DNA of 64,000 bases from Amblyomma americanum (lineage: Eukaryota > Arthropoda > Arachnida > Ixodida > Ixodidae). This document shows positions 10,231 to 21,074 of this stretch, piece by piece. Position 1 is the first letter of the stretch. Each line of letters opens with the position of its first letter. Position numbers and translations under genes: made by a program. Where the stretch lies: assembly GCF_052857255.1 (NCBI RefSeq), contig NC_135498.1, positions 112,157,723 through 112,221,722 on the forward strand. Direction: 5' to 3'. Below the pieces are notes generated by a model. That model was given only the letters and a program-made list of their open reading frames with translations. It searched no databases and was not told where the DNA came from.

Positions 10231-11600
10231 TTATGATGATGATGATCGTCCTGGGAACCCCTTCATGCGCGCTGCGTGTCGCGATAAGCCGCGATTTTCA
10301 CTCCAGCTGCCCCGACGGAAAGAAGGAGCCATCTTGGCAACTCTAGGCGAGGAGACGAGGGGGTTGTAATTGGGTTCCAGGCGGCTGAAGTGAACGACGC
10401 AGTGGCCATGACGGTGAAGGTTCGAAGAAGGCGTCACCGGTTTGATGAGGTAGTTGAAAGGTGACAAACGCTTCGAGATAAAGTAAGGGCCGAGATGCTT
10501 GGCCAAAAATGTGGAAGCAGCCGGGAAAAAAAGCCGGACCAATGAGTCAGCGGAGAAGTGAACAGCGTGCTTGGCTTGTTCAGACTCATGTTTTCAGAGG
10601 CCTTGATGTTCTGATATGAAGGAACGAGCCAACTGGCAGCACTGACGGTAACCTCCCAAAAGGAAGGTGTATTCCGAGGCGTCGGGGCGAGGGAAGGACG
10701 GTGTCCATATGACAGGAAAGCTAGCGGCCGTATAAAAGAAAGGGGAAAAACCGGTCGTTGCTTGAGATGCAGTATTCTATGCTTAAGCAACCAACAAAAG
10801 GATCCGTCCCCGATTTGAGCTGTCAAAGCGGACAGACATGCCCCAAGAGTCCGGTTGAATCGTTCGGTGAGGCAGTTGGCTTGAGGGTGGTGAGAAGTTG
10901 TCGTACGATGAACTGTGTGGCACGCACCCAGAAGCTCGTGAACAAATCCAGATAAGAAAGCATCTCCTCTGTCACTGAGAAACTCCCGAGGCGCTTAGTG
11001 ATGCTGGACGAAGTGATAAAGAATGAAGAATGCGTCGTCGCTAGCAGCAGCCGCAGGGCGGGCAGCAATCTCAGCATACCGAATGAGGCAGGCCACGGCG
11101 ACTAGTGTTCCTGTATATGCTCCCGCAGGGAGCGGAGTTGCGCGAAGGTCCGCCATTTTGTTCCAAGCTCTGCGGGAAAGCTGCTTCTCGTGTGGCAGTA
11201 GCCTCACGAGAAGGCCGTTTAGAAGCACCCCTCCTCATCCCAGTGGGGGCATAACAATACCCCCTCAGTCGGATAACAAAGGAGACTGTGCTCAAGATGG
11301 GAGCGGACGTCCCCCTCCTGCTCATGTGTTAGGCATGAGCAGACACGGTTTGGAACAAAATACATCATCGTGATCACGTGATCGCCGCTCAGCGAATAGT
11401 GTTACGAGCGGCGCGGGGAAAACAGTCGCGCAACACTAACGGCGACAATATTCCAGCGACATCCGGCGGTCACGGATGGAAGCGACCCATGCAGGTCAAT
11501 ATGCCCACACCATCAAAAGGTCGAGCTGGGCACGGTAATGGCTGTAACGGGCATCCCGGGGATCTTTGAGCGAGACCAACCAGTACGGGGAACGGTGATC
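10231..11600 (-). pseudogene. Ty3/gypsy integrase remnant
   Basis: On the minus strand, frame-shifted pieces read as a gypsy integrase: a core segment (CLIRYAEIAARPAAAASD), a segment where the conserved HHPQAN-type region and ERFNRTLG lie in another frame, and a C-terminal GPY/F-type segment (FLAKHLGPYFISKRLSP). Several frameshifts and stops show it is dead. Its core is interrupted at 11103-11438 by a separate insertion with an exact target duplication. No LTRs were identified for it. A GAT-rich tract (10216-10246) borders its 3' side. Confidence 0.75.
11103..11438. mobile_element. 336-bp non-autonomous DNA element (hAT-like) nested in gypsy integrase
   Basis: The element begins TAGTGTT and ends AACACTA (7-bp perfect terminal inverted repeat). 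It is flanked by ACGGCGAC at 11095-11102 and 11439-11446, an exact 8-bp duplication. Removing it plus one duplicate rejoins the integrase reading across the gap (IVAV then ACLIRYAEI). An 8-bp TSD and a TAGTG start are typical of hAT elements; the superfamily is inferred. Another TAGTGTT occurs internally at 11396-11402. A solo LTR starting TGTT and ending AACA is the main alternative, but its short TSD would not match. Confidence 0.7.
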
Positions 11601-11627
11601 AGTAACTATTCTAGAAAATCCGATAAT

Positions 11628-11995
11628 CATTTTCAAAAATTATATAAAGCGCACTTAGGACAACAGACAAGGGAGACCAAACAACACAAGCACTTACTCG
11701 CAACTGCGTGTTTATTCGAGAAACACACAAAAGGAAGAGCAATCACAAACAAAACAAAAAGCCATTGCGCAGGCGTGACAGGAAAAGTGCTCATACAGGT
11801 GCGTCAAGATAACAAAACTCTCTTTCATGCAAAACCACCATAGGGTCGGCAACACACGTGTGCTGATTCTTACGGATGTGATAGGCCTCTGAAATCTCTC
11901 TGGTTAGCTGATTAGGGTGTCGGAACAAGATTTTAGTTTGGTAAAGCAAAGGCTTGCAGCCGCTGCATTTCGAACATTGCTTAGCGAGATTCGAA
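11628..11995 (-). repeat. Left inverted terminal repeat of the Penelope-like element
   Basis: Reverse complement of the element's 3' end, including the last coding part of the endonuclease and its 3' UTR. Inverted, partial second copies at the 5' end are typical of Penelope-like elements and arise from their unusual integration. Confidence 0.85.
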
Positions 11996-12089
11996 CAGTG
12001 CTTAGCTTAGCGAGCATTTCGAACAGTGCTTAGCTTAGCGAGCTGCCATCCTGGCAGCTTTAATAGCTGTTTGTGCGCACAAGGCGCGC

Positions 12090-13583
12090 TTGGCCTCCTG
12101 GAATGCCAAGCGTGGAATTTGTCCTTTGGAACTGCAACTTTTGTGTGGTGGGCTGCCGCTGTCCAAGAGCTATAGCCGCAGGATATGCCGCATCCTTTCT
12201 TCAGAATGGTGGCGTCATTCCCGCTTTTACAAGGATTGCTTGCGTGTGGCCTGCGGGGATCTTCCGAGCCATCGCAGACATTATCGTGTGTGGTGCGACC
12301 TGGCGGACAAGAATATCGACTTCCTATGGAACGCTGCTCGCCCTTGGGTGCATGACAAAAAGAAAACTCCCCTTGGAGGGAAAGTGCTGGTCTTAGGAGG
12401 AGGCCATCTTCCTGATGTTCATCACAAGGTGCTGGAGCTCGGACCGAAGTTTTGCCTACATCCAAACCTTCATAAGGTGGAAAAGATTTCAACTGCAAGA
12501 GGCATTTCGAGGCAAGTTCCTGAGGAGGACCGTTCCAGGTGCATAGTGGAATGTGTAGATGCGATGAAAAGATGTGGGGGTGAGAAAAAGAGCAACCGTT
12601 GCCTGAAGCCTATGGTAGATTTTTTGACATCCATTGAGCAGCGGGTAGTTGTGTCCGACAAAGAGGGGTACTTCGTTGTGTTACCCGAACACTTGTTTAA
12701 GAAAAAGGCTTATTCGGCAATGGAAGCATATTTTAGACGTGTTAATGTCAAAGCTACAAAGGTCAAGGAAAATGCTCTGAAACTCTTGTCGCGTTTAAAC
12801 CTAGAGAATTTGCGCTCTAGCGTTAAAAAGGCTGAAGGCCTAAGGCTCGAAGTCTTCTTTTCAGCCAAAACGCATAAGGACGACATACCCTTCCGTGCTA
12901 TTGTCACTGAGCGGTCGACATGGCAACATGTCGTTTCATGCTTCCTGCAAAAGCACCTAAAAGGTCTTACCTTAGCGGACCCATATCAGACGCCAAATTC
13001 TTTGGCTGTTGTCGACTACCTTAAGAATCATAATCCTAAAGGAGCGTCTGCATTTAGTATTGATGTTAAGGACCTCTTCTACTCGCTGCCACATGACACA
13101 CTGATGAAATTTGTTAGTGATTGCATTACCGCGGATAATGATGAACAATGCTTTGTCAATGCCTGTGGTATTTCCGTTCCTTCGTTTTTAGAAGTGCTGT
13201 CGTTTTATCTGGCTTCTACTTTTGTTGACTGGAATGGGCATTTGTTTATTCAAAAGACAGGTGTTTGTATCGGATCCAAAGTAGCGCCCGTCCTCAGTGA
13301 TATCTTCCTGTCTCGAGTTGACTCTTATATTGAAAAAAATCAGAATGGCCTTGCAAAAAAGATTTTCAGGTATGTCGATTATTATCTGGTGTTTGTTGAC
13401 CGATATGAATTTACAAGGAGGGTGGTGGACATTATTAAGATTTTTAAAGAATATGGGCGCGGATTACAGTTCACCTTTGAAACTCCTACAAACGATTGCC
13501 TGCAGTTCCTTGACACAAAACTTCATTTCGTGCAGGATCATGTGTGCTGGAGGTATTCTCCGAGGTCTGATAAACCACTCTAA
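12090..13583 (+). pseudogene. Penelope-like reverse transcriptase (interrupted)
   Basis: RT motifs are visible in order: fingers region (FFSAKTHKDDIPFRAIV), motif A (AFSIDVKDLFYSLPHD), a 'TGVCIGSKVAPVLSDIFLS' segment, and motif C as RYVDYYLVF. The canonical YxDD is changed to YVDY, so one catalytic Asp is lost. The frame ends at TAA (13581-13583) and a second in-frame TAG at 13587-13589, then stays open into the GIY-YIG part without a frameshift. The frame opens at a non-ATG codon, so the true start is not determined. Confidence 0.8.
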
Positions 13584-13610
13584 AATTAGCAATCAAATCA
13601 CTCAAAAATT

Positions 13611-14348
13611 GTGAAGTGCGGCATTGCTGTCTCCTGCCTAGAATCGTCTTTGCTCAAGTCGTGCCTTCACAAAATGAAGGAAAGTTTCTGCGAGCAAGTG
13701 AACAGACTAAGATTGGCTGGATTTCCAGAGGACGTGCTGTTTCTAGCTTCTAGCAAGGTGCTCAAAAAAGTAAAAGTGTTCAATAGGTCGCATTTGAAGG
13801 GTTCTGAGGAGAAAAAGAAAAATATTGCAGTCATACCTTATGTTCATCGGTTTTCTCATCAACTAAAAAACGTGGGTAACAGATATGGTGTTAATGTTCT
13901 CTTCTCTGCCCCTCAGAAAGTTAGTAGTGTTTGTGCGAAGGTTGCTGCGCGCTCTAGCAGCGGTGTATGTGATAAACGAAAGCGGTGCTGCACTGTGAAT
14001 CACAAGAACCGCTATGTCAGATGTTCAAAAGGAGCGGTGTATCACATTCCCTTTTCTTGTGGCCGGACCTATATCGGTCAAACGGGCCGCTGCCTTAATG
14101 TGCGCTTGCAAGAGCATTTTTTGTCATTGAATAAGTCGCCTTCATCTAATCTCGCTAAGCACTGTTCGAAATGCAGCGGCTGCAAGCCTTTGCTTGACCA
14201 AACTAAAATCTTGTTCCGACACCCTAATCAGCTAACCAGAGAGATTTCAGAGGCCTATCACATCCGTAAGAATCAGCACACGTGTGTTGCCGACCCTGTG
14301 GCGGTTTTGCATGAAAGAGAGTTTTGTTATCTTGACGCACCTGTATGA
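13611..14348 (+). pseudogene. C-terminal part of the Penelope-like ORF: GIY-YIG endonuclease
   Basis: Continues the RT frame after two nonsense codons. A Cys/His-rich linker (CDKRKRCCTVNHKNRYVRC) is followed by the GIY-YIG signature: VYHIPFSCG, YIGQTGRCLNVRL and an EH. This domain nicks DNA to prime target-site reverse transcription in Penelope-like elements. It ends at a TGA at 14346-14348 inside the right inverted repeat. Confidence 0.8.
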
Positions 14349-14510
14349 GCACTTTTCCTGTCACGCCTGCGCAATGGCTTTTGTTTTGTTTGTGATTGTT
14401 CTTCCTTTTGCGCGTTTCTCGAATAAACACGCAGTTGCGAGTAAGCGCTTGTGTTGTTTGGTCTCCCTTGTCTGTTGTCCTAAGTGCGCTTTATATAATT
14501 TTTGAAAATG
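14145..14510 (+). repeat. Right inverted terminal repeat of the Penelope-like element
   Basis: Includes the end of the endonuclease ORF, a short 3' UTR with AATAAA (14422-14427) and the terminus tttgaaaatg. It is complementary to 11628-11995. Confidence 0.85.
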
Positions 14511-14725
14511 AAAAACCAACTAGCTCAGATGTCAATTCTGCATCCGATAATCACCCTCGCCTCTAGATGGTAACAGTGGGCCATGATCCGCGGTGTCCTG
14601 TATCACTCCGCTGGTTAGTAACAAAAGTGAATAAAGTCGGCTTTTTGATGTGACTGCATAAAACAAGCCAGAGGCATCATAGTTCTTGAGCTTATAATTT
14701 CGTCTCGTGACAAGCTTCTTATTTC

Positions 14726-15718
14726 ATCATCAGCCTGATTACGCCCACTGCAGGACAAAGGCCTCTCCCATATCACTCCAACTGCCAGCTGCGGCTATCC
14801 TATCCCCGCAAACTTGTTAATCTCATCCGCCCACCTAACTTTCGGCCTCTCCCTGCTACTCTTCCCTTCCTTTGGAATCCAGTACGTTACCTTAACGACC
14901 ATCGGTTATTTTGCTTTCGCATTAAATGCCCTTCCGACGCCGATTTCTTCACTTGATTTCAACTTGGATGTCATAAACCCATGTTTAATCTCTTACCACT
15001 CTGCCTCCTTCCTATCTCTTAACGTTACGCCCAACATTTTCCTTTCCATAGCTCGCTGCTCTGTCCTTGAACACTCCACGTTTCTTCCCCGTATACGTAT
15101 CGGTAAGATGCAGCTGTTATGTACTTTTCTCTTGAGATATATTGTTGAACTTCGATTCATGACATTAGAGAACCTGCCAAATGCGCTCCGCCCCATTCTT
15201 ATCCTTCTAGTTATTTCACTCTCGTGATCCGGTTCTTCGGTCACTATATAGCTACCCTAGTAGACGTATTTCCTTACCACTTGCAGCATCTTGCTACCAA
15301 TTGTAAACTGCTGTTCACTTCCTAGACTGTTGAACATTGTTTTGGTTTTCTGCAGAATAATTTTAAGACCTACCATTCTGGTCTGCCTGTCCAACTCAAT
15401 GGTCACGTTTTGCAGTTAATCTCCTGAGGGACTTAAGGCATAAGCGATTCGCAGAATACTAAGGTATTCTCCTAGCTGTTCCAAATCCAGACCTCTGAAT
15501 ACTTTCTGTAAACAGGCGGTGAATAGCATTGGCGAGATTGTGTCTCCCTGCCAAACACCCTTTCTTACTGAAAATTTGCTGCTGATTTAATGGAGGACTA
15601 TGGTAGCTGCATATGCACCCGCTGTAGATATATTCCAGTATTTTTAAATGAGGCTCTTCTGCACCTTGATTCCACAATGCCTGTATGACCGCTGAGGTTT
15701 CGGCATAGTCAAATGTTT
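14726..15718 (-). mobile_element. RTE-like non-LTR retrotransposon, 3' half (decayed)
   Basis: Minus-strand reading gives FDYAETSAVIQALWNQGAEE (RT motif A region), ITRRIRMGRSAFGRF, LKRKVHNSCILP and EQRAMERKMLGVTLRDRK, then a C-terminal RPKVRWADEINKF-type stretch. These are the thumb and C-terminal region of an endonuclease/RT LINE, probably RTE clade. The element ends in a short GATGA-type tail near 14726. Stops and frameshifts are frequent, and the FADD box is destroyed. The 5' half resumes at about 21075. Confidence 0.75.
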
Positions 15719-17195
15719 TCTCGCAGTGGCATCACGAGGGGGTGCGAGGATGCAGCCCGCACTATTGCTCTTGTATATGCTGCAGGAGCATAAGTAGGAA
15801 CACTAGCCCGCCCCGGGTGCAGCGCTGAGGGGGTGCACTTGCAAGGTGCGGGGAAGTGGAGGGTGGGACCAGGATTGCAACGCTGTGCCTGTCACTCGAG
15901 CTTTCATGTTTAAAGTGTTGCATGTAGAAAAAGGGCGCGCTTAATTTTGACACTCTCTATTGCAAGATTTGTAAAGAGAAAATCGATGCTGGTATGGATA
16001 CTAACACATACTTGCTTATACAATATTCGCATTTCTTGCTAATTAATTCGCTCTGCACAGACCACTCCCGCCTTGTCAACCCAGGCATTAATCTATGCCG
16101 CAGAGCATTTGCGGTTTCTATTTCTTCAATATTTATTGTTTTGAAACCGAGCTTATCCAGACAAGTACCCAGACCGGAGAATACCGTCTGGCAAGGGGGC
16201 CACATGAGAAAAAATACTGCCGCGACCAGCTGCATTAAAAAAATGATGCTTCAGATCACACAAAGGGACCTTGTTCAAGCTTAATAGGGCCGCCGCGCTT
16301 GGAGCTGAAACTCCATTGTTTTAAACCAGCTGATGGGAGTCTGTATTTTTTCCAGCTAATTGATTCTTCTGCTGATTCATGCACGAATAAACAGTTTCAT
16401 ATACTGACATTGATATGTGCGGTTTCAACTGTCGATCTCCGTTCCTGTAATTGGGCCCTGAAAAAAAAACCACCTTCATTACACCTGATGCTCTTATCAT
16501 TTTAAAGTCGCGCATGTGGCTCTTTGCAATGCCCTGGCAACTTTCAAGTGGAAGATGGGCCTTGGCTTCAGAGCTTCAAGTGGGCGACTTGTCTGCGCTG
16601 CTTCTAACGACGACGCCCCTTTTCGCCTCCCTTTTCTACACGAGCTCTAGGGACTTTCAACTTTTTTTGCCGTTTCCTGTCAAGGTCATCTAAATTTCCC
16701 AAAGTGTACATTCGTCTGGAGACCATTCACCATTACTGTCTGCCTGGGCGATGCCTCAAATGTACAACCGGACCCCGGTGAAATCTCCACCTGCAAGGAC
16801 TCTCTGCTCCCAAGTCAACGAAGCATACCCGGAGCTTTCCTAGCCTTTGTTCGCATTTACGCAGTTTAGTTAAGCTATTCGCGCCAATGTAGCCCATCCT
16901 CTGAGTTCCTTTTGCTTCGGGTTCTGCCCAAGCGAGAGCCTTTCGTTGCTCATCACGTTGCTGATCTTGCCACCAATTTTAGCCCATCTATGGACCGGTG
17001 CCGGTGTTCTCCTGGCCCTACAGAAGAACTATGGCCGTGCTTTTTAGCGCGAAGGTACCTCTAGCCTATCCCCAACGATTTCGACAATGTCAACCGCGAA
17101 GAAAATGAAGCGTCAGCCAGACTCAGTAAATGGAATGGGTGTGCATAGCAGTAGACAAAGCATTGCTCAATTTTGGGGATGGCCCTGCAGGCATA

Positions 17196-17440
17196 AGGAA
17201 GGCAACACGTGGTATGGCACATGAGGCATATGTTCCAGACATACCAGGACCACCCGAAATTCGACTTTTGAATGACCTCGGCCAATTTAAAGGTGTGCGA
17301 GGTACCAAGAAAAGCTCAATTTAAGGATATCCCTGAAGGAGGGCAAAAATCAACAACACATGGTATATAGCACACGAAGCGTGTCCATAATACGGCTAGG
17401 TTACCCGAAATTTCTTTTGGAACGGCATTGACCGAATTTG
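17196..17440 (+). repeat. Degenerate direct repeat, two ~95-bp units
   Basis: Units at about 17196-17290 and 17338-17440 share, in order, 'caacacrtggtat', 'gcacayga', 'acccgaaatt' and 'gaccgaattt-like' blocks. Divergence is considerable. The origin is unknown. Confidence 0.5.
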
Positions 17441-20018
17441 ACTGCCGGTGAATCTGGGTTTGCTGAGGTGGAGGACAGGCTCGACCTAATCCCAAAATAG
17501 AATTGGCCCACCCCCGAAATTTTGGTGGACCGCCCTCGAAAATTTAAAAATTGAGCTGACCCCTAGAATGGGCTAGGCCCACCTTCAACATATAGGTTGC
17601 CCACCATGCTTTCGCACAGTATTTCATGCTTAGCAATGTGTTAAATCACCAGCCACCTTTTTCTGGTTTCGCTAAAGAAACAATGCCACGGGCCACTGCT
17701 TGGCCGACGGGCTTTGCATCTGCAAGAGTGCTCTTTCATCGTCACGTACAAGCTAGGGCCTTTGTACCACGACGCGGACTGCTTATCTCTTCACCCTGCG
17801 GTGCCTGATTGGAGTGAGATGTGAGATCGACGTTTTTTTTTTCTTTCTCTTCCCCATTTGAGAATTTCTCAACATCAACCATGAACACCGCCGTGATCTC
17901 TCATTACGATTGCTAAATGCAGAATTCGACCCAGCAAACCAGAATTCCTTCCTACGAGTATTTCATTTGTGGGAGAGCACTCTAACGCCGCAATATTCAC
18001 TCTGACGTGTCCCAGTTTGTGTCCCAGCGGCTCCTCTCTGCCATCTTGGCGTGTCGCGTACCTACGACCACGTGTGCAGCTGTTTTGTAAGGCCTGGCTT
18101 GCCTCCTGTGACTAGTGTGAAAGTATAAGAAGGCCAATTGCGTCGCCTGCTAGTGCACTGCTTCAGACTACTGAAATTTAACCGAACATTTACATCGCAT
18201 TGTTCTCGATCCTGCTCGCACCATTTCGACGTCCTTCTTAGGTGACAAGTGCGTGGTCGCTACCACTGATTCTACAACGACGTGCGCTATAACGAGTCCA
18301 TTAACCATAACTTGCGCAAGCAATGTGGCAGATTGGTAGATTTTCTTCTGCAAAAGGGCATCATTCATCATGGTACTCCGTGACATTTATTTACCGATGA
18401 GGCCGCTAGTTTCTGCTAAAAGCCGTCATTGATATCATCCGCTTGTACATGTTCCAACTGACACAAACTGACCACAGACACCTAGACTAGATCGTTTGAA
18501 CGCCTCGATTGAACATGATCGATATGATCTCCTACGAACGGTCTTTGTCAAAAGTAAAGCGCCGAAAGGGTTTGCTAAGCACTGTAGTGGGGCTCCTTGA
18601 TAATCCCTGGAAGCCTTAAATTTTGAATGAGAGAGGACGACAGTTCTTATTATCTTCAAGGCATTTAGCGGTGCATAATGAGTCACACAGCATGGGCCCA
18701 GTCAGACCCGCTGGTATCTGCTTTTGCTGTGAGATGTCAGCACCTCCTAAGCGCCCAGTTTTATTCCACCAGCTGCACGACAGCTGGCGACACCTTTCCA
18801 GCATCGTCTCCGTAGTGGTTCCCAAGTACAGTTCACTGTATCCCGGGTTTCCGCTTGAGCGAGTGGGTCGACGGAGCAGATGTCAGCCTGTCCGCCATGA
18901 CGTGAACTTGTGAAACCTTCCGTGAGAAGCGCTCTCGTGCTTTAACCCAGTGTTTATGTGTGTCGACAGCAAAAAAGCTGTCGTTACACTCCTCAAGCCT
19001 CGACTTCAGCCATCTCGCCCCAGCAACGCCCTCACATTGCAAAGGCCTGAGCCGACCACAGTGATTGGGAAATTTCTTTGACACGAAATTCGAGGCATTA
19101 GCTGTGCAACCCTCCCACCATATGTGTACAGTTTTTTTTTAGCACTTTCATCACCTTTGACCACATCCTATTAGTTGATCTGTATGTATAGCTTGGTTTA
19201 ATCTTTTTGCCATGTTACTTTTTGGCCATTTAAGTCGTACCTTTTATCGTTTCTTTTTTATTCCTGTATTTATACATTTCCTTGATATTTTATAGCAAAG
19301 AGCTGTGTTGGTAGCTAGCTTGTTGCCACTGCCACTTCATTTAGATCCTGAGTAATTGTCCGATCAAAAGATTGTTTTGCTCCGCTTAATTGTCATTGCC
19401 TCTGACAGGTTACTGTACAAATACGTTGTCACAATTTTTCTGAATAAAGTTGAAAGTTCAGCGCTTCTGTCCGTGTCGGCCTCCTTGTTTCTTGTGCGTT
19501 GTTCTTTTTGCGCTGGTTCTTCTATGGTCGGGGTAGTTCGTCCTCCTGTGGTGTCTATATATCTCGCCAGGTTGGACTCGCTAAAAAACTGTTCTCCCCG
19601 TACATCATAGAGTTTCTTACTATTAACTAGAGGGAAAGCTGGCGCCCCGCCTATGGGTTTGAATGGGGCTTCCTCGAGACCACCTGCACCACCATGGGCG
19701 CTCTGCAATGCAACTTGGGGCGGAGAGCTACTGCAGAACTACAACTTTTGGCCAAAAAATAATGCAAACAACAAATGTTGTTCGATAATCAAAAACGTCC
19801 TATCATTCAATATCCTGTCTATAAATCGTAACAAACGAGCAGAAAAGCATGTAAATGCAAAGTTTGCTCAAAATAACCAATGGCTTGCTCTCCTATTGGC
19901 CAAGCATTGCAGACCACAAAAGCCAATATTTCGTGCTTAACAGGCGCACTCTTAAAAGAAATATGTTTTTGAAAAAAAATGTTGCCGCTTCAACATTTGA
20001 AAAGGTTTTGAAAAGAAG

Positions 20019-20233
20019 GGATAAAGGAGGGAACGAAAGAAAGAGGTGCCGTAGTGGAGGGATCCGTAATAATTTCGGCCACCTAGGGATCTTTAACGTG
20101 CACTGACATCGCACAGCACACGGGCGCCTAAGCGTTTCGCCTCCATCGAAACTTTGCCGCCGCGGTCGGGTTCGAACCCGGCAACTCCGGATCAGCAGCC
20201 GAGCGCTCTAACCACTGAGCCAGGTCTGCAGCG
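20019..20233 (-). repeat. tRNA-derived SINE, family A (minus strand)
   Basis: Reads on the minus strand with box B (GGTTCGAACCC) and a head near 20233. The body carries the family blocks 'gatgtcagtgcacgttaaag' and 'ccactacggcacctc'. The 3' part ends in a pyrimidine-rich tail. Confidence 0.8.
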
Positions 20234-20254
20234 GGAAGCCTATGAAATTAATAA

Positions 20255-20508
20255 TAATTAATAATTGGTTTTTGGGGAAAGCAAATGGCGCAGTATCTGT
20301 CTCATATATCTTTGGACACCTGAAACGCGCCGTAAGGGAAGGGATAAAGGAGGGAGTGAAAGAAGAAAGCAAGAATAGGTGCCGTAGTGGAGGGCTCCGG
20401 AATAATTTCGACCACCTGGGGATCTTTAACGTGCACTGACATCGCACAGCACACGGGCGCCTTAGCGTTTTTCCTCCATAAAAACGCAGCCGCCGCGGTC
20501 GAATTGCC
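20255..20508 (-). repeat. tRNA-derived SINE, family A, head-truncated
   Basis: Same body as its neighbour plus a longer 3' part ending CCAAAAACCAATTATT near 20260. The tRNA-like head is lost after CCGCGG. It lies in the same orientation directly beside the previous copy. Confidence 0.8.
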
Positions 20509-21074
20509 TCGCTCAATTTTCTGACACCGTTCTATCCGCTTAGCGACTGAAGCCTGTTTCACATGCACGCGAAAACCCTAGTGAATCTTGCTGCCGCGGC
20601 GCAAAAGCCTGTTTCTGAGACGTCGCGGCGAGGTTCCAAGTTGGAACTTTTTGGAGCGACGCGCCGCCCAATCCCTCGTTCGCTTGCAAGTGAACCAGCC
20701 TTAATGATGTTGATGCTGTTTGGCTAAAGCCGTACCAGGCAGCTGAAGCACGTGCTTCCAGCGAAGCACTGGGAATGTTATCGCCGGAAGGTCGTGTCAC
20801 TATGATAGGTGCAGACAAAGACGAATAGCGGTTCATGTGCTGGGCGCCGCTTCCCGCTAGCTGTCCGGCAACGGACGCATGACTATTGTAAATACGCCAT
20901 GCAATACTATTTTCACTAAATAGGTGCTTCATCTTATCCTTCGGTCAAATGTCTTTCATGTGCTCAGAGCGGCTTCCTTAGCCAAGCAGGACATCAAAAT
21001 GAGGCGGGGGCGGGGGTGGAAGGTGCACTACTAGGCTACCGCGCCAGGTGCCGTTCACCCTAGCTAGTGACACA

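Larger units (their letters stand above)
11628..14510 (+). mobile_element. Penelope-like retroelement with terminal inverted repeats
   Basis: The element carries an RT followed by a C-terminal GIY-YIG endonuclease, the hallmark of Penelope-like elements. It is bounded by inverted repeats of about 370 bp (11628-11995 and 14145-14510), of which the outer 28 bp are perfectly complementary. A 12-bp direct repeat ATCCGATAATCA occurs at 11618-11629 and 14542-14553, a candidate target duplication. The inner end of the left repeat has a local tandem duplication (cgaacagtgcttagc units, 11988-12041). The right repeat includes the GIY-YIG end of the ORF, so the left repeat contains an antisense copy of the endonuclease C-terminus. 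Confidence 0.85.
15719..21074. other. Insertion splitting the RTE-like LINE, mostly unidentified
   Basis: About 5.35 kb separates two LINE parts that are adjacent in the family. It contains two tandem SINEs (20019-20508), a degenerate direct repeat (17196-17440), and otherwise only short frames. A translated stretch near 16.74-16.78 kb (GDASNVQPDPG) faintly recalls the 2A-like start of some CR1/L2 ORFs. Sequence at 15735-15815 shares a 'tatatgct-gcaggagcat-ggaacacta' pattern with the 11103-11438 element. I cannot assign the rest. Confidence 0.5.

Noticed and set aside
20540..20932. 130-codon minus-strand frame
   Set aside because: It lies next to a SINE in the LINE-splitting insert, has no recognisable domain and is bordered by decayed sequence.
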